Positions 1 to 7,599 are shown, numbered from the stretch's first letter. The stretch: 64,000 nt of DNA from Paractinoplanes brasiliensis (GCF_004362215.1 NZ_SNWR01000001.1:4880001-4944000); one strand, 5' to 3'. Translations and numbers: made by a program. Notes: generated by a model not told the origin, from the letters alone.

Positions 1-1
1 C

Positions 2-2626
2 CTCGACCGAGCCAAGACCAACTTCTTCTCGAACGTCAGCCATGAGTTCCGGACGCCGCTGACCCTGATCCTCGGCCCGCTGGAGGATCTGCTCGACGAC
101 CCCGAGCTCCCCGACGAGCAGCGGGAGCGGCTGCAGCCCATGCATCGCAACGCCCTGCGCCTGCTCAAGCTGGTCAACACGGTCCTCGACTTCTCGCGCC
201 TGGAATCCGGGCGGCTGCGCGCGGCGTACCAGCCCACCGACCTCTCCGACTACACCGCACGGCTGGCCAGCACGTTCCGCTCGGCCGCCGAACGGGCAGG
301 CCTCAAGCTGATCGTGGACGCGCCGCCCCTGCCCGGTCCCGTCCACGTCGACCGCGACATGTGGGAAAAGATCGTCCTCAACCTGCTCTCCAACGCGGTC
401 AAGTTCACCCCGCAGGGGCGCATCGAGGTGCGGGTCCGGGCCGTCGACCGGGGTGCCGAGCTCACCGTGAGCGACACCGGCGTCGGTATCCCGCCCGACC
501 AGTTGCCGCTGCTGTTCGACCGGTTCCACCGGGTCACCGGCATCTGGTCGCGCAGCCACGAGGGCACCGGCATCGGGCTCGCCCTGGTACGCGAGCTGGC
601 CGAGCTGCACGGCGGGTCGGCCGGCGCCGAGAGCGAGCCCGCCGTGGGCAGCGTCTTCACCGTCACGATCCCGTTCGGCTCCGCGCACCTGCCGGCCGAC
701 CGGATCACCGAGGGCGCCGGCCGGATCGTCGGGGAGATCGACGCCCGCCCGTACGTCGAGGAGGCCGAGCACTGGTGGGCCGGTGAGACCGAACCGGCGC
801 CCGCGGCCGCCCCTGCCGGGCGGGAACGCGGCCGCATCCTGCTCGTCGACGACAACGCCGACCTGCGCGACCACCTGAGCCGCCTGCTGCGCCCGCTGTG
901 GGACGTCACCGCCGCCGTCGACGGCCGGGCCGCGCTCGAGCTGGCCTCCCGGCGGCAGTTCGACCTGGTGCTGACCGACGTGATGATGCCCCGGCTGGAC
1001 GGGTTCGGCCTGATCGCGGCCCTGCGCGCCGACGAGCGCACCCGCGACATCCCGATCCTGGTGCTCTCGGCCCGGGCCGGCGAGGAGGCGTCCAGCGAGG
1101 GTTTGGCCGCGGGCGCCGACGACTACCTGGTCAAGCCGTTCTCGGCCCGCGACCTGACCGCCCGGGTGCGGGCCAACCTCGACCTCGGCCAGGCCCGCCG
1201 CCAGGTCCTCAACCGTCTGCGGGAGCTGGTCGACACGGCGGCCGCGGTCAACTCCGTACGCACCACGGACGAGGTGCTCGACGTGGCCGCCCGGCACGTG
1301 CGCGACATGGCGTCGGCGGGCCGGGTGGTGATCACCGTCCCCGGCGCGCGGGCCGAGGTGGACGCGGGCGCCGACCCCGAGGCCCAGCCCGACCTGGAGC
1401 TGCCGCTGACCGACACGTCCGGCGCGACCGTCGGCGAGCTGCGGGTCTGGGCGTCGCCGCAGGGCACCCCCGAACCGGCCGTGCTGGCCCAGCTGGCCCG
1501 GCTCATCGGCCTGCGGCTCGAGAACGCGCGGCTCTACGAGGCCGAGCACCGGATAGCCACCACGCTGCAGCACAGCCTGTTGCCGCAGTCGCTGCCCCAG
1601 ATGCCCGGGGCCATCGTGGCCAGCCGTTACCTGCCCGGCAGCAGCGAGGCCGAGGTCGGCGGCGACTGGTACGACGTGATCGCGGGCCAGGACGAGCAGC
1701 TCTACCTGGTGATCGGCGACGTGGTCGGCAAGGGCGTCCAGGCGGCCGCGGGCATGGGCCAGCTACGCAACGCGCTCCGGGCGTACATCCTCGAAGGTTT
1801 CGACTGCGGCGAGGCGCTGACCCGGCTCAACCGGCTCGTCGACAACCTCGGCCGGCGGCAGTTCGCGACGGTCGTGTGCGTCCGGTTCGACCCGCGCGAG
1901 CAACAGCTGCACTACTCGTCGGCCGGGCACCCGCCGCCGGTGCTGGTGGCGCCGGGCGAGCTCGGCACGTTCCTGTACTCGTCCGCGCTCGGACCGCCGA
2001 TCGGCGCGCTCAGCGACGCGGACTATCCGACGTTCTCGGCCCCGCTGCCGGTCGGTGGGCGGCTGGTGCTCTACACCGACGGCCTGATCGAGGACAGGCA
2101 GATCGGGATCGACACCGGCCTGGCCGAGCTGACCGCCGACGCGGCCAAATCCACCGAGCACGTCGAGGACCTGCTCGACACGCTCCTGGCCAAGGCGGCC
2201 CGGCGCACCCGGCGTGACGACATCGCGCTGCTGGCGCTCGAGACGACCGAGGCCCGGGAGTTCGTGCTGCGGCTGCCGGCCGAGCCGGGCCAGCTCAGCG
2301 TGCTGCGGCGGCGGCTCGACGACTTCCTGACCGCGCACGCCGTGCCCGAGGCCGACGCGTTCGACCTGACGGTGGCGGTGTCCGAGGCGGCGGCCAACGC
2401 GATCGAGCACCCGATCGAGCCGGCCGAGCCGTTCATCACCGTCGAGGCGTCGATGGCCGGTGACGCGGTGGTGGTCGTCGTCCGGGACACCGGCCGCTGG
2501 CGGTCCAGCGAGTCGGGCGGGTTCCGGGGGCGGGGGCTGGCTTTGATCGGGGCGCTGGCGGAGCTGTCGGTGCGGAACTCGGCCGAGGGCACGTCGGTGA
2601 CGCTGCGGCGGCTGCTCAGCTCCTGA
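2..2626 (+). CDS. Hybrid sensor histidine kinase / receiver / SpoIIE phosphatase / anti-sigma ATPase (5' truncated)
   Basis: The reading frame is open from base 2, so the start lies upstream of the window; 874 residues are visible. Domains in order: HisKA with the H-box SHEFRTPL (His codon at 41-43), HATPase with NLLSNAVKFTP, DTGVGIP and GTGIGLAL, a receiver with ILLVDDN and phospho-acceptor Asp (codon 977-979), a GAF-like stretch, a PP2C/SpoIIE phosphatase with GGDWYD (Asp about visible residue 555) and GDVVGKG (Asp about 573), and a C-terminal HATPase_c_2 domain (VSEAAANAIEHP, VVRDTGRW). It probably integrates a signal and then dephosphorylates or phosphorylates a STAS anti-anti-sigma factor to control an alternative sigma factor. 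A STAS gene lies convergently just downstream. The sensing N-terminus is not visible. Confidence 0.93.
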   Translation, partial: LDRAKTNFFSNVSHEFRTPLTLILGPLEDLLDDPELPDEQRERLQPMHRNALRLLKLVNTVLDFSRLESGRLRAAYQPTDLSDYTARLASTFRSAAERAGLKLIVDAPPLPGPVHVDRDMWEKIVLNLLSNAVKFTPQGRIEVRVRAVDRGAELTVSDTGVGIPPDQLPLLFDRFHRVTGIWSRSHEGTGIGLALVRELAELHGGSAGAESEPAVGSVFTVTIPFGSAHLPADRITEGAGRIVGEIDARPYVEEAEHWWAGETEPAPAAAPAGRERGRILLVDDNADLRDHLSRLLRPLWDVTAAVDGRAALELASRRQFDLVLTDVMMPRLDGFGLIAALRADERTRDIPILVLSARAGEEASSEGLAAGADDYLVKPFSARDLTARVRANLDLGQARRQVLNRLRELVDTAAAVNSVRTTDEVLDVAARHVRDMASAGRVVITVPGARAEVDAGADPEAQPDLELPLTDTSGATVGELRVWASPQGTPEPAVLAQLARLIGLRLENARLYEAEHRIATTLQHSLLPQSLPQMPGAIVASRYLPGSSEAEVGGDWYDVIAGQDEQLYLVIGDVVGKGVQAAAGMGQLRNALRAYILEGFDCGEALTRLNRLVDNLGRRQFATVVCVRFDPREQQLHYSSAGHPPPVLVAPGELGTFLYSSALGPPIGALSDADYPTFSAPLPVGGRLVLYTDGLIEDRQIGIDTGLAELTADAAKSTEHVEDLLDTLLAKAARRTRRDDIALLALETTEAREFVLRLPAEPGQLSVLRRRLDDFLTAHAVPEADAFDLTVAVSEAAANAIEHPIEPAEPFITVEASMAGDAVVVVVRDTGRWRSSESGGFRGRGLALIGALAELSVRNSAEGTSVTLRRLLSS

Positions 2627-2664
2627 CCCGCCCTGTCGTGCTCAGCTCCTGACCCGCCCTGTCG
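2613..2664 (+). repeat. Perfect 26-bp tandem duplication across a stop codon
   Basis: Bases 2613-2638 are repeated exactly at 2639-2664. The first copy carries the last codons and TGA stop of the hybrid kinase gene, so the duplication leaves the protein unchanged and only lengthens the 3' spacer. Confidence 0.9.
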
Positions 2665-2694
2665 CGGGCGCCCCGGCCCTCAACCCCGGCGGGC

Positions 2695-3006
2695 TCAGCC
2701 CTTGAGCCAGGGCTGGGTGGCCAGGCCCGAGATCTCGAGCACGCGGCGCACCTGGGGCGACGCGAGCACGGTCAGCCCGTCGCCGTAACGCTCGGCCAGC
2801 CGCAGCAACGCGTGGATGGCCGCCGAGTCGAAGAAGGTGACACCCCGCAGATCAAGGGTCGTCGCGGCGGTGGCGTCACGGGTGGCCGCCTCGAACATGG
2901 CGTCGGCGGTCGACATGTCGACCTCGCCGCCGATCGTCACGACGACCCGTCCCGCCTCCACAGCCGTCGAGGCCGTGAAGCTCTGGTCCGCCCGCTCTTG
3001 ATCCAC
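2695..3006 (-). CDS. STAS-domain anti-sigma factor antagonist
   Basis: A 103-aa protein covering one STAS domain. The core reads GEVDMSTADAMF, then LDLRGVTFFDSAAIHALL, in which Ser61 of the DSA motif occupies the usual phosphorylation position. The frame extends upstream to 3141, but that extension is Arg/Pro-rich and unlike the family, so I place the start at GTG 3006, which gives normal STAS length. Proteins of this type bind anti-sigma kinases when unphosphorylated and so free a sigma factor. The opposing kinase/phosphatase gene ending at 2626 is a likely partner (inference from position and its SpoIIE and HATPase_c_2 domains). No clear ribosome binding site was seen. Confidence 0.85.
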   Translation of the reverse strand: MDQERADQSFTASTAVEAGRVVVTIGGEVDMSTADAMFEAATRDATAATTLDLRGVTFFDSAAIHALLRLAERYGDGLTVLASPQVRRVLEISGLATQPWLKG

Positions 3007-3115
3007 GCTGACACGATTACACAGGGGCCGGACCCCGGCAAGAACCGCCCGATCGGGCTCAACCGAGCCGTTATGGTGCGGCCGCCGCCACACCGGTGAT
3101 CGGCGGGCCCGGCGA

Positions 3116-3121
3116 TAGGCT
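3116..3121 (+). promoter_or_regulatory. -10 element (TAGGCT), leaderless type
   Basis: TAGGCT lies 6 nt before ATG 3128, so the transcript would begin at or within a base or two of the start codon. This spacing recurs through the window. Confidence 0.55.
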
Positions 3122-3127
3122 TCGGGT

Positions 3128-3220
3128 ATGACCGACTGCACCGAGCGGCGCCCGGCCGCACCGATCTACGGCTTCGCAGGCGAGGGCCAGGAGGGCATGC
3201 CCACGGAGGCCCAGCCATGA
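3128..3220 (+). CDS. 30-codon ORF coupled to map
   Basis: A small ORF of 30 codons (starts MTDCTERRPAAPIYGF, ends MPTEAQP). Its TGA overlaps the ATG of map in an ATGA junction, and an actinobacterial -10 hexamer sits 6 nt before its own ATG. That arrangement suggests a leaderless small protein, or a leader whose translation feeds map. It has no recognisable domain, signal peptide or membrane segment. It could instead be an untranslated or spuriously translated 5' region. Conservation of the peptide in related genomes would decide. Confidence 0.5.
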   Translation: MTDCTERRPAAPIYGFAGEGQEGMPTEAQP

Positions 3221-4074
3221 CCGTCCGCGCCCCTCTGGCGCCGGGAAAGCAGTCGCCCTGGCGGGCGGTCCCGGCGCAGATCGTCCGCCCGGAGTACGTG
3301 GGGAAGAAGCGCCCGAAAGAGTGGCGTGGTTCGCACGTGCAGACCGCCGAGACCATCGAGCGGATGCGGATCGCGGGGCGGCTGGCGGCGCAGGCCACCC
3401 AGCTCGCCGGGGAACACTGCAAGCCCGGCGTCACCACCGACGAGATCGACCGGGTGGTGCACGAGTTCCTGTGCGACCACGGGGCCTATCCGTCCACCCT
3501 GGGCTACAAGGGCTTCCCCAAGTCGTGCTGCACGTCGCTCAACGAGGTCATCTGCCACGGCATCCCCGACTCCACGGTGCTCGAGGACGGCGACATCATC
3601 AACGTCGACGTCACGGCGTACATCAACGGCGTGCACGGCGACACCGACGCGACCTTCTGCGTGGGCGAGACCTCGGAGGAGGCACGCCTGCTGGTCGAGC
3701 GCACCCACGAGGCGATGATGCGCGGAATCAAGGCCGTCGCGCCGGGCCGCCCGATCAACGTCATCGGCCGGGTGATCGAGTCGTACGCGAAACGCTTCGG
3801 CTACGGCGTGGTGCGCGACTTCACCGGTCACGGCATCGGCGAGACGTTCCACTCGGGGCTCTACATCCCGCACTACGACAACCCGCGGCTCGACACGGTG
3901 ATGGAACCGGGCATGACCTTCACGATCGAGCCGATGATCACGCTGGGCACCCACGAGTACGACATGTGGTCCGACGGCTGGACGGTGGTGACCAAGGACC
4001 GCAAGTGGACGGCTCAGTTCGAGCACACCCTCGTGGTCACCGACGACGGCGCCGAGATCCTGACCCTCCCGTGA
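3217..4074 (+). CDS. map: Methionine aminopeptidase, type I
   Basis: A 285-aa cytosolic enzyme that removes the initiator methionine. All five metal ligands are visible: D131 and D142 (NVDVTAYINGVHGDTD), H205 (GHGIGETFH), E238 (FTIEPM) and E269 (FEHT). About 40 residues precede the catalytic core and include a Pro/Lys-rich stretch (PWRAVPAQIVRPEYV), resembling the N-terminal extension of type Ic enzymes in mycobacteria. The ATG overlaps the stop of the 30-codon ORF upstream, and the stop overlaps the GTG of the transporter downstream, so the three probably form one operon. Confidence 0.95.
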   Translation: MTVRAPLAPGKQSPWRAVPAQIVRPEYVGKKRPKEWRGSHVQTAETIERMRIAGRLAAQATQLAGEHCKPGVTTDEIDRVVHEFLCDHGAYPSTLGYKGFPKSCCTSLNEVICHGIPDSTVLEDGDIINVDVTAYINGVHGDTDATFCVGETSEEARLLVERTHEAMMRGIKAVAPGRPINVIGRVIESYAKRFGYGVVRDFTGHGIGETFHSGLYIPHYDNPRLDTVMEPGMTFTIEPMITLGTHEYDMWSDGWTVVTKDRKWTAQFEHTLVVTDDGAEILTLP

Positions 4075-4760
4075 CCGGGACGATCGAGCATCACCACGCC
4101 GACGTCTCCGGCGGCTGGCTGCGCGCGGCGACCTTCGGCGCGATGGACGGCCTGGTCACCAACATCGCGCTGATCGCCGGGGTGGGCGGCGGCGGGGTCG
4201 ATCGCCGCACGCTGATCCTCACCGGGGTGGCCGGGCTGGTCGCGGGCGCCATCTCGATGGCCATCGGCGAGTACACCAGCGTCCGTACGCAGAACGAACA
4301 GGTCGCGGCCGAGCTGGCCAAGGAGCTGAACGAGCTGCGGCACAACCCCGAGGGCGAGGCCGACGAGCTGGTCGGCATGTGGGTCGCCCGCGGCCTGCCC
4401 GAGCCGCTGGCCCGCCAGGTCGCCGACGTCCTCAAGCGGCACCCCGAGCAGGCGCTGCGGGTGCACGCCCAGGAGGAGCTGGGCGTGGTGCCCGACGAAC
4501 TGCCCAGCCCGTGGACGGCGGCCGGGTCGTCGTTCGTGTGCTTCGCCCTGGGTGCGCTGGTGCCGCTGCTGACCTACCTGCTCGGCTACGACAGCCTGTG
4601 GCTCGCGCTCGGCGTCGGCGGGGCCGGGCTGTTCGCGACGGGGGCGATCGTCGGGCGTTTCACGGCGCGGCCGTGGTGGCTGGGCGGGCTCCGGCAGCTC
4701 GCCCTGGGTGCGCTGGCCGCCGTGGCCACGTACGGCATCGGGGTGTGGATCGGCGTCTGA
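4071..4760 (+). CDS. VIT1/CCC1-family transporter
   Basis: A 229-aa membrane protein. The N-terminal part contains FGAMDGLVTNIALIAGV and GAISMAIGEYTSVRTQNE, the family signature of vacuolar iron transporter-like proteins. A charged cytoplasmic stretch follows (ELAKELNELRHNPEGEADEL), then about three hydrophobic segments at the C-terminus. Relatives move Fe2+ or Mn2+ out of the cytosol. The GTG at 4071 overlaps the map stop (GTGA), so I use it in place of the far longer open frame, which runs antiparallel through map. The metal substrate cannot be read from sequence. Confidence 0.9.
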   Translation: MTGTIEHHHADVSGGWLRAATFGAMDGLVTNIALIAGVGGGGVDRRTLILTGVAGLVAGAISMAIGEYTSVRTQNEQVAAELAKELNELRHNPEGEADELVGMWVARGLPEPLARQVADVLKRHPEQALRVHAQEELGVVPDELPSPWTAAGSSFVCFALGALVPLLTYLLGYDSLWLALGVGGAGLFATGAIVGRFTARPWWLGGLRQLALGALAAVATYGIGVWIGV

Positions 4761-4799
4761 GCCCGCGCGCTGGTCTGGGCGTTGCCGCGAGGCGCCCGG

Positions 4800-5516
4800 C
4801 TATTCGAAGAGGTCGCGCAGGGTGCCGTCGACCGGGCAGCCGCGGGCGGTCAGGTCCTCGGCCTGGGCGTCGAGGATCTTGCCCAGCTCCTGGACGTCGG
4901 CCCCGGCCACCCCGGTGCGCTTGACCGCGTCGGCCGGGTTCCGGAAATACGTGCGGCTGAGCAGGCCGGTCACCAGGGCGGCGTGCAAGCGGGCGTCGGC
5001 CATCATGACCAGCGCGGCGTCGGTGTCGTAATACTCGGCCAGCCGTACGGCCCGGGAGTGCGCGGCCGACGCCACCTCCCAGTCGTGCCGGGCGAGGCTG
5101 CTGAACTCGTGCGGCCGTGCCTCGGCCAGCCGGCCCAGGTGCGCGTCGCGGTGCCGGGCGAACAGGCCGCGCGGGTCGTGCAGCGGACGGGTGGTGACGA
5201 ACCGTTCCGCCTCCAGCGGCCAGCGCGGGGTCAGCTCGCGTACCCGGCGCAGGCACTCGTCGGCCGTCGTCACCCGCAGGTCGACGAGGATGCCGTCGAC
5301 CTTGCGCAGCGCCGGTCGCGGCCCCGCCCCGGCGCGATAGGTGAGGACGGTCAGGTTGACGTCGCTGCCGTCGTGGTCGTCGCCGTGCGCCAGCGAGCCG
5401 TGTACGCCGATGGCCTGCACCTCGGCCGGCCAGCGGCGCTCGATCACGTCGCTCAGGCGGGTGGCGAGGCGGCCCCGGGGCGAGGTGAAGTCGATCTCGT
5501 CCTGCACCCCGACCAT
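4800..5516 (-). CDS. Nucleotidyltransferase-fold protein with altered metal motif
   Basis: A 238-aa protein with an N-terminal Pol-beta-like nucleotidyltransferase motif, GSLAHGDDHDGSDVNL, at residues 40-55, and an all-helical C-terminal half like kanamycin-nucleotidyltransferase relatives. The usual second aspartate of the SDxD pair is Asn54 here, so catalysis may be lost or changed. I chose ATG 5516; the open frame runs on to 5582 without family-like sequence. It converges on the transporter gene with a 39-bp gap. The substrate is unknown; resistance-type or toxin-antitoxin-type relatives both exist. Confidence 0.75.
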   Translation of the reverse strand: MVGVQDEIDFTSPRGRLATRLSDVIERRWPAEVQAIGVHGSLAHGDDHDGSDVNLTVLTYRAGAGPRPALRKVDGILVDLRVTTADECLRRVRELTPRWPLEAERFVTTRPLHDPRGLFARHRDAHLGRLAEARPHEFSSLARHDWEVASAAHSRAVRLAEYYDTDAALVMMADARLHAALVTGLLSRTYFRNPADAVKRTGVAGADVQELGKILDAQAEDLTARGCPVDGTLRDLFE

Positions 5517-5596
5517 TCTCGGGCATCCATGCGTACGCGGAAGGTCTACAGCGCGTAGCTGGAGATCCGACAAATACCGCATCTCGTCTTTGCCCG

Positions 5597-5712
5597 GCCG
5601 GGCGCTGTTCGGGGCGGCCGGGTGCTGTCCGGGTGGCTGGGTGCTGTTCGGCTCGGCCGGGTGCGTTCGGCTCGGCCGGGTGCAGTTCGGGTGGCCGGGT
5701 GCTATTCGGGGC
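5597..5712. repeat. Six degenerate 19-20 bp tandem repeats
   Basis: Copies of a unit close to GCCGGGTGCTGTTCGGGTG run head to tail through the spacer between the nucleotidyltransferase gene and the DUF4439 gene. The last copy enters the DUF4439 gene and covers its stop codon. No coding sense was seen on either strand. Confidence 0.8.
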
Positions 5713-6127
5713 GGCCAGGGAAGGGCAGGGTCACCGGGCTCACGGCGGCCAGGCGGCGCCAGCGGGTGGCACGGACGGCAGCCTCGGTCATCGCGGCCAG
5801 CGCCGTCGTACGGTCGGCGCTCGTGGACACCGGCAGCAGCGGTCGCCAGGCCTGAGCCACGCCGTCCTCCACGTGAATCGCCAGTTTGAGCGCGCTCGCC
5901 CGGTCGGTCACCTCGAACGGCAGCTCATATCCGGCCGGGGAGGGCGCCGAGCTGGCCTTCAGTTGGGCGAGCTCGGTCACGAGGTAGTCGCGGCGGCCGC
6001 GGTGGACCTGTTCGGCCTCGCGGGCCTCGGTCACGTCGCCCCGGCTGCCCAGATGCACGCCGATGATCCCGTACGCGTAAATGGCCGCTTCCTCGGCCGC
6101 CAAGGCCGCACCCAGTTCAGGACTCAT
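5702..6127 (-). CDS. DUF4439 ferritin-like domain protein
   Basis: A 141-aa helical protein starting MSPELGAALAAEEAAIYAYG. The acidic first helix (AAEEAAIYAYG) and the later REAEQVHRGRRDYL match the DUF4439 ferritin-like family of actinobacteria. The Glu and His positions could hold metal, but binding is not established. Its ATG lies inside the end of the 74-aa gene upstream (11-bp overlap), which itself overlaps the Tat lipoprotein gene, so it is the last gene of a tightly coupled three-gene unit. The extreme 3' end is formed by a tandem repeat copy. Confidence 0.8.
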   Translation of the reverse strand: MSPELGAALAAEEAAIYAYGIIGVHLGSRGDVTEAREAEQVHRGRRDYLVTELAQLKASSAPSPAGYELPFEVTDRASALKLAIHVEDGVAQAWRPLLPVSTSADRTTALAAMTEAAVRATRWRRLAAVSPVTLPFPGRPE

Positions 6128-6341
6128 CGCGGCGCCTCCAGAACGAAGCTGCGCCCGGTCGCGGGCTGATCGGGGCGGTTCCGCGGGGCAGGGTCGCGCC
6201 CGTTTGCGGGGTGATCGGGGCGGTTCCGCGGGGCATGGTCGCGCCCGGTTGCGGGCTGATCAGGGAGGTTCCGCGGGGCAGGGTCGCGCCCGGCTGTGGT
6301 CTGACCGCGGTGGCTCGGCCGTGGGCAGGGCGCGGGGTCAT
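6117..6341 (-). CDS. 74-aa protein built from a 15-residue repeat
   Basis: The ORF starts at ATG 6341, overlapping the stop of the lipoprotein gene (ATGA), and ends 11 bp inside the DUF4439 gene. Three full and one decayed copy of a 45-bp tandem repeat fill its centre, giving a 15-residue repeat close to ISPQPGATMPRGTAP. The protein is Pro/Gly/Thr-rich with a basic C-terminus (FWRRRDES). No domain is recognised. The in-frame repeat length and the double overlap argue for real translation. A non-coding repeat that merely stayed open is the alternative. Confidence 0.5.
   Translation of the reverse strand: MTPRPAHGRATAVRPQPGATLPRGTSLISPQPGATMPRGTAPITPQTGATLPRGTAPISPRPGAASFWRRRDES
6151..6285. 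repeat. 45-bp tandem repeat, three copies plus a decayed fourth
   Basis: Units at 6151-6195, 6196-6240 and 6241-6285 differ at a few bases; a diverged partial copy follows to about 6330. The unit is a multiple of three and lies inside the 74-aa reverse-strand ORF. Confidence 0.9.
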
Positions 6342-6805
6342 CGGAGGGCCTCGGCGTGGGTGGCGCGGCAGGCGGCGATCGAGCCGACCAGCGCCGTGCG
6401 GTCGGCCGGGGCAGCCAGGCAAGCAGCGACCGCCGACTTCTGGGCCGCCTGCTCGGCTGTGCGCAGGGTGGCGATCGTCTCGGCCGGAGCGCCGGCCGCC
6501 GCGCTCGCGCTCGGGCCGGCCGAGGGCGGGGGCTCGCCGATCAGGCGGGCCAGCTCGGCGGCATGGGCCCGGTGGTCGTCGGCCAGGGGAGTGAGCCGGG
6601 TGGCCAGGCCGGGTTGGGCCAGGATCGCCCGATCGTAGGACGCGGCCAGCGCCACCGCCTCGTCGAGCAGGGGCTGCAGCGGGTCCGGCGGATCGGGTGG
6701 CTCCGGCTCGTCGTCGAAGAGCCCGCAGCCGCTCAGCGAGGCCGTGGTCAGCCCGGCTGCGACCGCTCCCAGCACACGCCGGCGGCTGTACCCCGTGATG
6801 CTCAT
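6338..6805 (-). CDS. Tat-exported lipoprotein, ferritin-like helical
   Basis: A 155-aa protein. The N-terminus MSITGYSRRRVLGAVAAG has a twin-arginine motif, followed by a hydrophobic stretch and the lipobox LSGC (Cys27), so it is probably exported folded and lipid-anchored. The mature part starts with an acidic Pro-rich linker (DDEPEPPDPPDP). It then forms helices containing DDHRAHAAELARL and ACRATHAEAL, resembling a ferritin-like bundle. It pairs with the DUF4439 gene downstream. The frame extends to ATG 6829 and GTG 6811; I chose 6805 to keep a normal Tat N-region. Confidence 0.75.
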   Translation of the reverse strand: MSITGYSRRRVLGAVAAGLTTASLSGCGLFDDEPEPPDPPDPLQPLLDEAVALAASYDRAILAQPGLATRLTPLADDHRAHAAELARLIGEPPPSAGPSASAAAGAPAETIATLRTAEQAAQKSAVAACLAAPADRTALVGSIAACRATHAEALR

Positions 6806-6941
6806 TCGCACCGCGCCAGTCAACACCATAGGGGACGGCTGTTGACCTGCGGATGGCGCTCAATCGGTGCGGCGGCGAACCGGCGCGCGGCCGAGCGCGT
6901 TACGCTCTGTCCCAGCCGCGGGGCTTTCCGGCCCGGCGGCA

Positions 6942-6947
6942 TACAGT
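6942..6947 (+). promoter_or_regulatory. Possible -10 (TACAGT) for the rimP operon
   Basis: TACAGT lies 34 nt before the rimP ATG in the 176-bp divergent spacer. A second candidate, TACGCT, lies at 6901-6906. No convincing -35 was seen, so the assignment is tentative. Confidence 0.3.
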
Positions 6948-6981
6948 CGTTTGTCTGCTTTGACAGAAGGGTCGAGCACCG

Positions 6982-7599
6982 ATGACGCAGCGTGGTCGCG
7001 CCGGCGCCCGGCCCGGTCAGGGTCCCGGGGCCCGCCGCCGCCGTGAGGACGAGCAGCCCCGCGTTCCCGCCGCGCCCCGCATCGACCTGACCGCCGCGCG
7101 GGCCCGCGTGCGCGGGGTGATCGAGCCAGTCGTCGCGCAGGCGGGTTACGACCTGGAGGACGTGAACGTCTCACGGGCCGGCCGCCGCCACCTCGTACGG
7201 GTGCTGGTCGACACCGACGGCGGCATCAGCCTCGACGACGTGGCGATCGTCTCGCGGGAGATCTCCGCCGCTCTCGACGCCGCCGACGAGAACGGTGGCG
7301 AGGTCCTGGCGGGCGAATACCAGCTCGAGGTCGGCTCGCCCGGCGTCGACCGGCCGCTGACCCTGCCCCGCCACTGGCGGCGCAACCGGGGCCGGCTGGT
7401 CGCGGTCAACGGGCTCACCGGCCGGGTGGTCGACGCCGACGACGCGGGCATCGTGCTCGACGTCGACGGCACGTCTCGCGAGCTGCGCTTCGACGAGCTG
7501 GGCCCGGGCAAGGTGCAGATCGAGTTCAAACGGCTGGACGAGGCCGACTTCGGCGACGAAGACGATGACGATGACGACGAAGGGGAGGGCGAGGAATGA
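6982..7599 (+). CDS. rimP: Ribosome maturation factor RimP
   Basis: A 205-aa protein. After a basic Arg-rich N-terminus (about 35 residues) comes the RimP core (GYDLEDVNVSRAGRRHLVRV, LVDTDGGISLDDVA, EVGSPGVDRPL), and the protein ends in a strongly acidic tail of Glu/Asp. RimP assists 30S subunit assembly. It is the first gene of the rimP-nusA-ylxR-infB run, and its stop overlaps the nusA ATG. The basic head and acidic tail are longer than in enteric RimP, a common actinobacterial trait. Confidence 0.93.
   Translation: MTQRGRAGARPGQGPGARRRREDEQPRVPAAPRIDLTAARARVRGVIEPVVAQAGYDLEDVNVSRAGRRHLVRVLVDTDGGISLDDVAIVSREISAALDAADENGGEVLAGEYQLEVGSPGVDRPLTLPRHWRRNRGRLVAVNGLTGRVVDADDAGIVLDVDGTSRELRFDELGPGKVQIEFKRLDEADFGDEDDDDDDEGEGEE

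Noticed and set aside
3321..4070. N-terminal extension of the VIT transporter through map
   Set aside because: The sequence is an alternative-frame reading of map; the GTGA overlap at 4071 gives the normal transporter length.
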